The notes beneath the pieces are model-generated. The model was not told the DNA's origin. It ran no database searches and was given only the letters and a program-made list of their open reading frames with translations. The position numbers were made by a program, and so were the translations under genes. From Streptomyces sp. CT34 (GTDB taxonomy: Bacteria; Actinomycetota; Actinomycetes; Streptomycetales; Streptomycetaceae), in contig NZ_KN708638.1 of the NCBI RefSeq assembly GCF_000805335.1, positions 4,910,473 through 4,974,472 of the forward strand: a stretch of DNA of 64,000 nucleotides, written 5' to 3'. Of this stretch, positions 39,543 through 47,813 are shown in pieces (position 1 is the stretch's first letter; the number at the start of each line of letters is the position of its first letter).

Positions 39543-41480
39543 GTGACGCAGAGCGGACAGGGTCACGACCCGCAGAATTCTGCGGCCGGCCCGGCCAGAG
39601 AGGGCGTAGTGCTGCCCGCCAACGGCGGCGACGCGTGGCCGCCCGACCAGCAGGCCGCGCCGCCGGCCGGCCAGCCGTGGGGCCAGCCCTGGGGCCCCGG
39701 TCAGCAGCCGCCCGCGCAGCAGCCGGGATACGGACAGCAGCCCGGATACGGGCAGGGGCAGCCACAGCCACAGCCGTACGGGCAGCAGCCGCCGGAGCCG
39801 GGCTTCCCCGCCGCCCCGCACCAGGGGCAGCAGCCGGCCGCCCCGTCGTCGGCCCCGCTCCCGGAGGCGCGGCAGCAGCCCGCCGCCCCGCTGCCGCCGC
39901 AGAACCAGGGCTTCCCGCAGGGGCAGCAGCCGCTGCCGCCCATGCCGACCGCGCCGCCCGCGGTGCCGCCGCAGGCGCCCCACCAGCCGGCTCCCGCGCC
40001 CGCCGCCCAGCAGGCCGGCGCACCGCTGCCGCCCGCCGCCGCGGACGCCGAGTCGACCGCCCTCATACCCTTCGGCGCATCGGCCCCGCAGCCGGCCCCC
40101 GCCGACCGGGACGCGCCCGGCGCCCCCGCGGCCCCGTCCGGCGCCCTGCCGCCCGAGAGCGGACCGCCCGCCGCCGGCCGGCCCCCGGCCCAGCAGTTCC
40201 CGCCCGCCCCGGACCCGTACGGCCCGCAGGCCGCGGCCCCCTCTTCGGCCCCCTCCCCGGCCGCCTCCGGCGACCTGGTCCGCGCGACCCCGCAGACCGG
40301 TGCGCCGCTGCCGCCCGCCGCCAACGAGGCGACCACCGTGCTTCCCCCCGTCACCGGCGGCCCCTCCGGCGCTCCCGGTGCCGCCCCGCTGCCGCCCGAG
40401 TCGGCCGATGAGTCCACCCAGCTGCTGCGCCCGGTCCGGCGGCCCCAGAGCGGGGCGGCCCCGGCGCAGGGGCAGCCGCTGCCGCCGTCCGCGCCGCTGC
40501 CCGGCGCGGCGCCCGGGGACGGCTCGGAGGCCACCCAGCTGCTCCCGCCGGTCGGCGGCGGCGCCATGCCCGCCCCGCAGCCCGGTGCCGCCGCGTACGG
40601 CGCCGCCGGCGCGCCCGGTGCCCCCGGCGACCGCCCGACGCCCGCCGAGTTCGAGGGCCTGTTCCGCGCCGAGCCGGCCGCGCCCGGCACCGCCCCCGCG
40701 GCGGACTCCACCGCGCAGCTGCCGCGCTTCGAGGACCCCGGCCGCCCCGCGTACGGCCAACAGGCCGGCTACGGGCAGCAGTTCCCGCCCGGTGGCGGTC
40801 TCGACCAGCCCGCCGCCTACGAGGACGACGGCGGCCGGCGGCGCGGCAAGCTCCCCCCTGCCGTGATCATCGGCGTGATCGTCGTGGCACTCGCGGGCGC
40901 CGGGCTCGGCCTCGGCTGGGCGCTCAGCGGCGGCGGCAGCGGCGACGATTCCGGCAAGCAGCAGGACCCCGGCACGAGCAGCGCCAAGTCGGCGAAGGAC
41001 GACGGGTCCAAGCCGGCCGGCGACCCGGCCGCGGCCCAGGCCAAGGGGCTGGACGCGCTGCTCGGCGACAGCAACAACAGCCGCTCCGCGGTGATCGGCG
41101 CCGTGCAGAACATCAAGAGCTGCACCAATCTCGACGGTGCGGCCAAGGACCTGCGGTCCGCCGCCGGCCAGCGCGACGGCCTGGTCAGCCGCCTCCAGCA
41201 GCTCCCTGTGGACAAGATCCCGAACAGCGCCCAGCTGACCGCCGCGCTGACCAAGGCGTGGCAGTCCTCGGCCGCCGCGGACAACCACTACGCGGCCTGG
41301 GCCGACAAGGCGGCCGGCGACAAGGGCTGCGACGGCGGCCACCCCAAGGGCGGCAAGGAAGCCTCGCAGGGCAACGCGGCCAGTGGCGACGCGACCAGGG
41401 CCAAGCAGCAGGCGGCGGGCATCTGGAACCCGATCGCCCAGAAGTACGGCCTGACGCAGCATCAGCCCGAGCAGCTGTGA
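39543..41480 (+). CDS. Pro/Gln-rich single-span membrane protein
   Basis: A 645-residue protein. Residues 1-430 are a low-complexity, Pro/Ala/Gln/Gly-rich cytoplasmic region; about 440-460 a membrane helix (AVIIGVIVVALAGAGLGLGW); then an acidic Ser/Lys linker and a C-terminal extracytoplasmic domain of about 160 residues with two Cys (SCTNLD, KGCDGG). Five degenerate repeats of the type ST-ALIP/ATTVLPP/STQLLRP/ATQLLPP/STAQLPR lie at residues about 171, 262, 290, 328 and 388, possible kinase or FHA recognition sites. GTG at 39543 has GGAG six bases upstream. Function unknown. Confidence 0.8.
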   Translation: MTQSGQGHDPQNSAAGPAREGVVLPANGGDAWPPDQQAAPPAGQPWGQPWGPGQQPPAQQPGYGQQPGYGQGQPQPQPYGQQPPEPGFPAAPHQGQQPAAPSSAPLPEARQQPAAPLPPQNQGFPQGQQPLPPMPTAPPAVPPQAPHQPAPAPAAQQAGAPLPPAAADAESTALIPFGASAPQPAPADRDAPGAPAAPSGALPPESGPPAAGRPPAQQFPPAPDPYGPQAAAPSSAPSPAASGDLVRATPQTGAPLPPAANEATTVLPPVTGGPSGAPGAAPLPPESADESTQLLRPVRRPQSGAAPAQGQPLPPSAPLPGAAPGDGSEATQLLPPVGGGAMPAPQPGAAAYGAAGAPGAPGDRPTPAEFEGLFRAEPAAPGTAPAADSTAQLPRFEDPGRPAYGQQAGYGQQFPPGGGLDQPAAYEDDGGRRRGKLPPAVIIGVIVVALAGAGLGLGWALSGGGSGDDSGKQQDPGTSSAKSAKDDGSKPAGDPAAAQAKGLDALLGDSNNSRSAVIGAVQNIKSCTNLDGAAKDLRSAAGQRDGLVSRLQQLPVDKIPNSAQLTAALTKAWQSSAAADNHYAAWADKAAGDKGCDGGHPKGGKEASQGNAASGDATRAKQQAAGIWNPIAQKYGLTQHQPEQL

Positions 41481-41548
41481 ACCACCGCACGGGCGTGAAC
41501 CACCGCACGGGCGTGAATCACCGTAGGGGTCTGAACCACCCCACGGGC
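41477..41548 (+). repeat. 18-bp tandem repeat, four units
   Basis: GTGAACCACCGCACGGGC occurs twice exactly (41477-41494, 41495-41512) and twice degenerate (41513-41530, 41531-41548). The first unit includes the stop codon of the Pro/Gln-rich membrane protein gene. Confidence 0.92.
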
Positions 41549-41588
41549 GAGGCGACTTACCCGGATACCCGGCTCAGCCGTCCGCGTG

Positions 41589-42935
41589 TCAGTCGCCGCC
41601 GTCCGCGCGCCGCCGCTCCAGCGTCAAGGTGACGTTCACGAAGCCGTCCTGGGCGGCGACCAGTTCGCCGTTGCGGACGACCTGATACGTCACCATGCCG
41701 TTGACGATGCGCGGGTAGTCCGTGACCGCCAGCATGTCGTCGTTGCGCCAGCGCAGCTTCGGCGTGAGGCCGCCGGTGTCGATGGCGTGGTCGCCGCGGT
41801 CCAGGGTGGTCTGGATGGCGTGTGCGGTGATGTCCTCGACGCCCGCCTCGTCGAGCTGCTGGATCACCGCGCGCAGCACCGTGTAGGCGATCCAGGTCGT
41901 CTGGACGCCCTGGTCGGCCGGGTCGATGCGGCTGTCGTCGAAGGCTTCCTCGTTGATCACCCGGCGCATCGGCTGCCAGCGCGGATCGCCGGCGGCCGGG
42001 TACCAGCCGGTGATGTCCGCGCCCTCCAGCGGGCCGGAGGCGCCGCCCGTGCGGTTCACCGTCGACTGGTCGACGCTGCCCAGTACGGACGCCACCCGCA
42101 CCTTGGGGCTCTCCTCCTGGAGCCGCCGGAAGGAGTCGAAGAAGGTGTCCGTGTGGTCGCCCAGGGAGGCGGAGACACAGGAGCCGGTCGCCTCGCCGCC
42201 GGCGTCCGCCGTCCCGTAGACGGCCGGGTCCGCGCCCACCGCCTTCAGGGCGGCGGTCACCTGGGACGAGTAGTCGGTGCCGTCCTCGGGCGCCTTGATG
42301 TCCCGGGCCGGGCTGCGGCTGCCGCTCTCCAGGCCGGCGTCCAGCAGCGACGGCATCCGGTCGCCCTGGATGCTGTCCGGGCGGACCAGCGCCACCCGCT
42401 TGCAGTCGCCGGCCAACTGGCGCCCGTTCCCGGCCAGCAGGGCGGCCGGGCCGCCGTTGACCGGATACGAGAGCGGGCTGGCGAACTCCTCGTCGGAGGC
42501 GCCGTACCCGCCGATGAACGGGATGCCCGCGACCTCCAGCGGGGACATGAACGAGCGGCCGTTCTGGCTGTACGAGCCGACGACCGCCACCGCGCCCGCG
42601 TCCACCGCGCGCTGGGCGCACCGGGTGGCCTGCGCCGAGTCGTTGCGCTCGTTGCAGGTGAGGACCTTCAGGGGGTGGCCGGCTATCCCGCCGTGCGAGT
42701 TGACCCAGCGGGCGTACGCCTCCGCCATGGCCGGCATACCCGGCATATTGGTCGTCTTGGTGCCCTCGGGGGCCCAGGTCATCACCGTGACCGGCTCCTT
42801 GTCCCCGGAGTCCCCTCCGGGGAGCGAGCCGCAGCCCGAGAGCAGTGACGCGATGACCGCCGTGCACGCCGCCGCGGAGACGGCCGCGGAGGTGTGGGGG
42901 AAGGGGCGGGGGGAGGGGCGTCGCCGTCCGGTCAT
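41589..42935 (-). CDS. ABC-type branched-chain amino acid substrate-binding lipoprotein
   Basis: A 448-residue periplasmic-binding-type protein anchored by a lipobox (LLSGCG, Cys about residue 35). The fold resembles the LivJ/K-type class (ligand in a two-lobe cleft: MTWAPEGTKTTNMPGMP, GSYSQNGRSFMSPLEVAGIPF, IPFIGGYGASDEEF). No permease or ATPase genes adjoin it, so it is an orphan receptor or sensor. ATG at 42935 fits the signal peptide; the frame is open to 42986 with no similarity. Ligand unknown. Confidence 0.82.
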   Translation of the reverse strand: MTGRRRPSPRPFPHTSAAVSAAACTAVIASLLSGCGSLPGGDSGDKEPVTVMTWAPEGTKTTNMPGMPAMAEAYARWVNSHGGIAGHPLKVLTCNERNDSAQATRCAQRAVDAGAVAVVGSYSQNGRSFMSPLEVAGIPFIGGYGASDEEFASPLSYPVNGGPAALLAGNGRQLAGDCKRVALVRPDSIQGDRMPSLLDAGLESGSRSPARDIKAPEDGTDYSSQVTAALKAVGADPAVYGTADAGGEATGSCVSASLGDHTDTFFDSFRRLQEESPKVRVASVLGSVDQSTVNRTGGASGPLEGADITGWYPAAGDPRWQPMRRVINEEAFDDSRIDPADQGVQTTWIAYTVLRAVIQQLDEAGVEDITAHAIQTTLDRGDHAIDTGGLTPKLRWRNDDMLAVTDYPRIVNGMVTYQVVRNGELVAAQDGFVNVTLTLERRRADGGD

Positions 42936-43106
42936 GGCTCGGCAGCCTGCCGTTCCGCCCGGAACGTGCGAGTGACGTCCGGGCAACGGATGGTGACGGA
43001 GGGGTGAACTCCGGGGGTCGGCTTGAGATCGTCAGGGAGGAACGTACGATCGAATGCTGTGCAAGGTTCGGAGAAGTCTTCCCGTCGCGGGCGCCGCTCG
43101 ACCACC

Positions 43107-43565
43107 ATGGGCGGTATGCCACTCACTGACATGCCGTGGTGGCGCTGGCGCAGCAATGTGCGCTCCGCGCTGCACATGCTCTCCGACCCCGTCTTCCAGC
43201 AGCAGACCTGGCTGCCCGGACGGCCCGGGTACGGAGACGTCACCGACGCCGTCTACCGGCTCGTCGAGGACACCTGGTTGGACAACTGGTCCGCCGACAA
43301 GTACATCGGCACGATCTTCCGCGACGCCCAGGAGGCGCAGCTGGTCGACGCCGCCGTGCTGCGGGTGCTGCGGATCATGCACCAGGTGGGGGCGGACGCC
43401 CCGGTCACCGCGTACATGGAGCACCCCGCCTGGCCCGACGCCGTGCGGGCCGCCCGCGAGGCGCATGTGCACCTGGCGGTGGCGGACGGCGAGAACCCGG
43501 ACACCGTCCCGCACTCCCTCGAAGCGCTGGCCGTCATGACGGGCGCTCTGCAGGCCCCGGCGTGA
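43107..43565 (+). CDS. SCO4402-like conserved protein
   Basis: A 152-residue actinobacterial protein that I recognise as the family named after SCO4402 from its WWRWRSNVRSALHMLSDP start and position upstream of purU. It is soluble, mostly helical and has no catalytic motif that I can name. Function unknown. ATG at 43107; 43116 (MPLTDMPWW) is an alternative start with a GCGGT context. Confidence 0.7.
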   Translation: MGGMPLTDMPWWRWRSNVRSALHMLSDPVFQQQTWLPGRPGYGDVTDAVYRLVEDTWLDNWSADKYIGTIFRDAQEAQLVDAAVLRVLRIMHQVGADAPVTAYMEHPAWPDAVRAAREAHVHLAVADGENPDTVPHSLEALAVMTGALQAPA

Positions 43566-43623
43566 CCGGTGCCCAGGGCGCCCCGGTCCGGCCCGGTCCG
43601 CGGATATGCGACCCTATGAGGTC

Positions 43624-44514
43624 ATGAGCGAGTCGCAGCCCACCCAGCCCGGTCAGCACGATCGGAACGATCAGTACGTCCTCACCCTGTCCTGCCCGGA
43701 CAAGCAGGGGATCGTGCACGCCGTCTCCAGCTATCTCTTCATCACCGGCTGCAACATCGAGGACAGCCAGCAGTACGGAGACCGGAACACCGGGCTGTTC
43801 TTCATGCGCGTCCACTTCAGCGCGGAGGCACCGGTCACCGTCGAGAAGCTGCGGGCCAGCTTCGCGGCGGTCGGCGACTCGTTCGCGATGGACTGGCAGA
43901 TCCACCGGGCCGACGAGAAGATGCGGGTCGTGCTGATGGTGTCCAAGTTCGGGCACTGCCTGAACGACCTGCTGTTCCGCTCCCGGATCGGCGCGCTGCC
44001 GATCGAGATCGCGGCCGTGGTCTCCAACCACACGGACTTCGCCGAGCTCGTCGGCTCGTACGACATCCCCTTCCACCACATCCCGGTCACCCGCGACACC
44101 AAGCCGGCCGCCGAGGCGCAGCTGCTGGAGCTGGTGCGGAAGGAGGGCGTCGAACTGGTCGTGCTCGCCCGCTACATGCAGGTCCTCTCCGACGACCTCT
44201 GCAAGGCCCTCTCCGGCCGCATCATCAACATCCACCACTCCTTCCTCCCGAGCTTCAAGGGCGCCCGCCCCTACCACCAGGCGCACGCCCGCGGGGTGAA
44301 GCTCATCGGGGCCACCGCGCACTACGTCACCGCGGACCTCGACGAGGGCCCGATCATCGAGCAGGAGGTCGAGCGCGTCGGCCACGAGGTCACACCGGAC
44401 CAGCTCGTCGCGATCGGCCGGGACGTCGAGTGCCAGGCGCTGGCGCGCGCCGTGAAGTGGCACAGCGAGCGGCGCGTGCTGCTCAACGGGACCCGCACCG
44501 TCGTCTTCGCCTGA
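43624..44514 (+). CDS. purU: formyltetrahydrofolate deformylase
   Basis: PurU hydrolyses 10-formyltetrahydrofolate to formate and tetrahydrofolate, balancing one-carbon pools for purine synthesis. 296 residues: ACT regulatory domain (about 20-100, LTLSCPDKQGIVHAVSSYLF) and the formyltransferase domain (about 100-290). Catalytic Asn, His and Asp are in NIHHSFLPSFKGARPYHQA and TADLDEGPII. ATG at 43624; an upstream in-frame ATG at 43606 is possible. A perfect 16-bp hairpin follows. Confidence 0.97.
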   Translation: MSESQPTQPGQHDRNDQYVLTLSCPDKQGIVHAVSSYLFITGCNIEDSQQYGDRNTGLFFMRVHFSAEAPVTVEKLRASFAAVGDSFAMDWQIHRADEKMRVVLMVSKFGHCLNDLLFRSRIGALPIEIAAVVSNHTDFAELVGSYDIPFHHIPVTRDTKPAAEAQLLELVRKEGVELVVLARYMQVLSDDLCKALSGRIINIHHSFLPSFKGARPYHQAHARGVKLIGATAHYVTADLDEGPIIEQEVERVGHEVTPDQLVAIGRDVECQALARAVKWHSERRVLLNGTRTVVFA

Positions 44515-44557
44515 CGCGCCTCCGAGTCGTCCTCTCCTGACGCGCCTCCCACGCGGC

Positions 44558-44609
44558 GGCACGGCCCGTCCCGGGCCCGGGAACACCCGGTCGCGGGACG
44601 GGCCGTGCC
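44558..44609. terminator. terminator between purU and the anti-sigma gene
   Basis: Perfect 16-bp stem 44558-44573 with 44594-44609, 20-nt loop; serves both convergent genes. Confidence 0.85.
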
Positions 44610-44632
44610 ATGTGCGGAGTGCGGCCGGCCGC

Positions 44633-46078
44633 TCAGAGGCGGGACAGCGCCGCCGTGGCGAACAGCACGTCGCGGATCGCCTCGCGCTCGCCGTCCTGTC
44701 CCACCGCGGTCTCCTCGGGGGAGATGTGCCCGGCGGCCAGCTGGCAGAACTCGTCGCTGTCCAGGGCGATATGGGCGACGGTGCACTCCGGCGAACCCAG
44801 CGCCGCCGGGGAGTCCAGGGCTATGTACCAGTGGCCGCCGCCGTTGCCCTCGACCTCCAGATGCAGCGTGCGGCCCGGGGCGCCGGCCGCGACCAGCCCC
44901 TGCGCGGGCGCCGCGAGCCCGGCCCGCCGGCGGTCGGCCAGCGCGACCGGCAGCAGCCGGGCGGCGAGGTCCACCAGCAGGTGCAGATGCCCGGAGGCCG
45001 GTGGCACGTACGGATAGTCCACCGCCTCCGCGATGTCCCCGGCGTGCACCCAGCACTCGAAGGCGCGGTCCAGGAAGGAGTCGCGCAGCGCGAGACTGAA
45101 CCTGCCGTAGGGCACGTTCAGTTCGGCGGCACCCCGGCCGGCGAAGGAGACCGTTCTTATCAGCGCCTGGCTCTGCTCGCGCCACGGATCGTGGACGCCG
45201 CGCGGGCCGGTCTCCTCGCCCGCGGTGCGCCAGTACGCCTCGGTGCGGCGCCGCGGGCTCGGGGTGTCCGACGGGGCGGCGGCACCGAGCGGATCGGGCA
45301 GTCCGAGGGCCGTGGCGACCAGCCCGTCCACCGCCATCAGATGCCCGATGACGCCGCCGACCGTGGTCTCGCGCTCGACCGGCCGCTCACCGTCGAACCA
45401 GCGCAGCCGCACCGGCGCCCGCCACTCCGCCTCGCCCATGTCCCGCAGCAGCGCGTCCAGTTTGGCGGTCTCCGCGTCGTACGGCGTCGCCCACTCGGGC
45501 ACCGGAATGCGCGCCGGGCGGCGGCCCAGGCAGCCCTCCAGCACCCGCGAGCGCAGCAGCGGATCGAGATCGAGGCTGTCCGCGGGATGCAGCAGCCCCA
45601 CCGCGTCGCGCAGCCGCAGCGCCTCCTCCGCGCAGGCTGCGCAGTCGGTCAGATGCTCCTCCACCGCGGCCGTCTCCTCGGGCGAGCAGGCGGCCAGCGC
45701 CCAGGCGCCGAGCAGCGACTTGAGCACCTTGTGCGGCGGGGTGCCGCCCGGAGCGGGCAGCGGCGGGTGGTGGCGCGGGTCCCGGTCGTCGTCGGTCACG
45801 GGGTCGTCATCGCTCTCGTACTCCGGATCGACGTCGTGGGGCGGGTCGGGGGCGGGCTCCCGGGCGGCACCGGGATCCGCGCCCGGGCCGGGCTCCGGCC
45901 GGCCGTGCGGCAGCCCCGTGGTGGCGTCACCGACCAGCTCGGCGAACGACGCGGGCGGGACCGGCGGGGCGTCCGGCAGCGGGCCGCGGTCCTCCGCGGC
46001 GGGACGCGGTGACGGTATCCGCGGCCGTTCACCGTGCCCTCCGGGGTGCTCCCGGCCGTCCCACTCGTCCGGGCCCAT
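44633..46078 (-). CDS. zinc-binding anti-sigma factor with maleylpyruvate isomerase-like domain
   Basis: A 481-residue protein. An acidic/Pro-rich start (1-110) leads to a zinc anti-sigma (ZAS/HC2) motif, C-x(12)-H-x3-C-x2-C (ACSPEETAAVEEHLTDCAAC, about 130-150), and then a DinB/mycothiol-dependent maleylpyruvate isomerase-type domain (about 200-480, VGGVIGHLMAVDGLVATALG; ECWVHAGDIAEAV). ZAS proteins bind and inhibit ECF sigma factors; the fused domain may sense a thiol or small molecule. Its ATG (46078-46076) overlaps the sigma gene stop by one base, indicating equimolar, coupled expression. Confidence 0.88.
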   Translation of the reverse strand: MGPDEWDGREHPGGHGERPRIPSPRPAAEDRGPLPDAPPVPPASFAELVGDATTGLPHGRPEPGPGADPGAAREPAPDPPHDVDPEYESDDDPVTDDDRDPRHHPPLPAPGGTPPHKVLKSLLGAWALAACSPEETAAVEEHLTDCAACAEEALRLRDAVGLLHPADSLDLDPLLRSRVLEGCLGRRPARIPVPEWATPYDAETAKLDALLRDMGEAEWRAPVRLRWFDGERPVERETTVGGVIGHLMAVDGLVATALGLPDPLGAAAPSDTPSPRRRTEAYWRTAGEETGPRGVHDPWREQSQALIRTVSFAGRGAAELNVPYGRFSLALRDSFLDRAFECWVHAGDIAEAVDYPYVPPASGHLHLLVDLAARLLPVALADRRRAGLAAPAQGLVAAGAPGRTLHLEVEGNGGGHWYIALDSPAALGSPECTVAHIALDSDEFCQLAAGHISPEETAVGQDGEREAIRDVLFATAALSRL

Positions 46079-46734
46079 CACAGCGACCGTCCGGGGCCCG
46101 GACCGGGCGGTGAGTACGGGGCGTGCGAGGGGCGGGCGGGGTGCGCACCCCGGGAGGCGGTGCGGCCGTGCGGGACCGACGGCAGGGCCTGGTGGTTGTG
46201 CGCGGTGGACAGCAGCTGGAGGCCCAGACGGAGCCGGCGCCGCGCCTCGTCCTCGGTGACGCCCAGGTCGGCGGCGGTCTGGCGGTAGTCCCGGCGCTGG
46301 AAGTAGGCGAGCTCCAGGGCGTCCCGGAGCGGGGCGGGCATGGACGTGACGATGTAGTCGGCGCGGGCGGCGGTGGAGGCTTCGTGGATCTTCCGCTCCA
46401 TCTCGGCGGGCGCCGGGGCGTCCTCGCCGCAGTCGCGGGCCGAGTCGGCCTCCGTCTGGCGCAGCCGCTGGACGGCCTGCTGGCGGGTGACGCCGGCCAC
46501 CCAGGAGCGCAGCGAGCCCTGCTTGGGGTCGTAGGCGTCCGGGTGCTCCCAGACGTAGCCGAACACCTCGCGGGTGATGCGGTCGGCGGCGTCCCCGTCG
46601 TCCAGGACGCGGTGGGCGAGGCTGTGGACGAGCGAGGCGAAGCGGTCGTAGAGCTCGCCGAGCGCGGCCGCTTCGCCGCGGGCGAGCCGCTGCTGCATCC
46701 GCCTGTCCCAGCGCGGTGGTGCGTCGTGTCCCAT
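46078..46734 (-). CDS. ECF-type RNA polymerase sigma factor
   Basis: A 218-residue sigma-70-family factor: region 2 (about 25-90, LYDRFASLVHSLAHRVLDDG, REVFGYVWEHPDAYDPKQGS) and region 4 (about 130-185, DALELAYFQRRDYRQTAADLG), with a Pro/Gly-rich tail. Partner of the zinc anti-sigma gene that overlaps its stop. ATG at 46734 has GGGGG seven bases upstream and starts the family similarity; the frame is open further up to 46809 without similarity. Confidence 0.9.
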   Translation of the reverse strand: MGHDAPPRWDRRMQQRLARGEAAALGELYDRFASLVHSLAHRVLDDGDAADRITREVFGYVWEHPDAYDPKQGSLRSWVAGVTRQQAVQRLRQTEADSARDCGEDAPAPAEMERKIHEASTAARADYIVTSMPAPLRDALELAYFQRRDYRQTAADLGVTEDEARRRLRLGLQLLSTAHNHQALPSVPHGRTASRGAHPARPSHAPYSPPGPGPGRSL

Positions 46735-47380
46735 CGGACCCCCATCCCTGCCCGTCACGGCCGGGCTCACACCTCGGCCGCCGCCTGCCACCGTGACCTG
46801 TTCCGTCACTCCCGCTCACTCTCGTACCCGCCGGGGCCCCTCCGCTCACGATTGCCGGTGCCTCACCCGATCCGGCGGCCCGCCGGATCCCGTCCGCCGC
46901 CGGATGCGGTCCGTACGCACGCCGTGACACCGCACCGTGACACCGAACGCACCGTGACACCGGATGTGCACCGTGACACCGAATGTAGTGCCCGGGTCCG
47001 ACGCCGTATGCGCCTTTGCGGCAAAGCCCGCCGCCAGGGCGATGCGGATGGTAAGGGCGTGATGACGGTGTGGTGGTGATTCCCGGTCGTCTGCGATGTC
47101 GTCTGCGAACGAACCGGGAGGGGGTGCGCCGGTAGCCGGTTGAAACGGAATGATGCGGACTGTTCGTGCATGTTTCCACCCATGTGTGATGCGGGTGTGA
47201 CCGGTCGCGGGCGAAAACCCGTCACCCCGTGGGCATAGCCTTGTGAGGGGACGGCCTGCCGCGCCGAGGATCCGGAGGAGTTTCGGGGGAGAGAGGCCGG
47301 GCAGTCGAGCCGGGGAAGGGTGGGTTTCGAATGCAACCGGGGCGCATCCGGTCCGAAAGCGAGCGAAAGGCTTCGAGCGC
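46735..47380. other. 646-bp divergent region, sigma factor / STAS protein
   Basis: Contains four copies of an 11-bp repeat (46922-46981), an imperfect duplication GTCGTCTGCGA (about 47087-47110) and the two promoters. No small gene stands out. Confidence 0.55.
46922..46981 (+). repeat. four copies of CCGTGACACCG upstream of the sigma factor
   Basis: Exact 11-mers at 46922-46932, 46935-46945, 46952-46962 and 46971-46981, spaced 13, 17 and 19 bp start to start. About 190 bp upstream of the sigma factor start and 400 bp upstream of the STAS gene. Confidence 0.88.
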
Positions 47381-47755
47381 GTGTCGTTGAAGGTGGCAGA
47401 GGACGAGAAGGGCCCCTGGGCCGTACTCCAGGTCTCCGGTGAGATGGACCTGGTCACGTCGCCTGCGGTGCGCCAGCATGTGCACGACGCGGTGGCCGAC
47501 GGCCGGCGGTCCCTCGTGCTCGATCTCTCGGAGGTCCGGTTCTGTGATTCCAGCGGTGTCGGTGTGCTGATCGCCGCCCGCCGCCTGATGCGTTCCTGTC
47601 AGGGGCGGCTGCGGCTGATCCTGCCCGCCCAGGGGGCCGTCGACGGCTCCCACGTCAACCGCGTGCTCGCCGCGCTCGGCGTCCGCCGGCTCTTCGAGGT
47701 CTACCCCGACCTGCCCACCGCGGTCGACGAGGCCGCGGAACCGCTGTCGGCCTGA
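47381..47755 (+). CDS. anti-sigma factor antagonist (STAS domain)
   Basis: A 124-residue STAS-domain protein, which binds an anti-sigma factor and is controlled by phosphorylation of a serine. The target motif LDLSEVRFCDSSGVGVLIAAR (Ser about residue 58) is intact, with an unusual Cys next to it. Start GTG 47381, AAAGG nine bases upstream; longer upstream frame has no similarity. The neighbouring anti-sigma protein is of the zinc type and not a GHKL kinase, so its own partner is probably elsewhere. Confidence 0.92.
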   Translation: MSLKVAEDEKGPWAVLQVSGEMDLVTSPAVRQHVHDAVADGRRSLVLDLSEVRFCDSSGVGVLIAARRLMRSCQGRLRLILPAQGAVDGSHVNRVLAALGVRRLFEVYPDLPTAVDEAAEPLSA

Positions 47756-47813
47756 GGCACCGCCCGCACCGTGGCCCCCCAAGGCCCCGCAGTCCCTTCG
47801 CCTGCACGCTCAT

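Noticed and set aside
38775..41462. 895-codon minus-strand frame opposite the Pro/Gln-rich membrane protein
   Set aside because: Runs antisense through two real genes; composition is the mirror of the CCG-rich coding strand.
46922..46981. CRISPR array
   Set aside because: The repeated 11-mers are too short and irregularly spaced by 2-8 bp; no cas genes occur in the window.
47165..47200. sigmaB-like GTTT ... GGGTGT pair before the STAS gene
   Set aside because: Spacing (17) and the second box deviate from the consensus; not strong enough to list.
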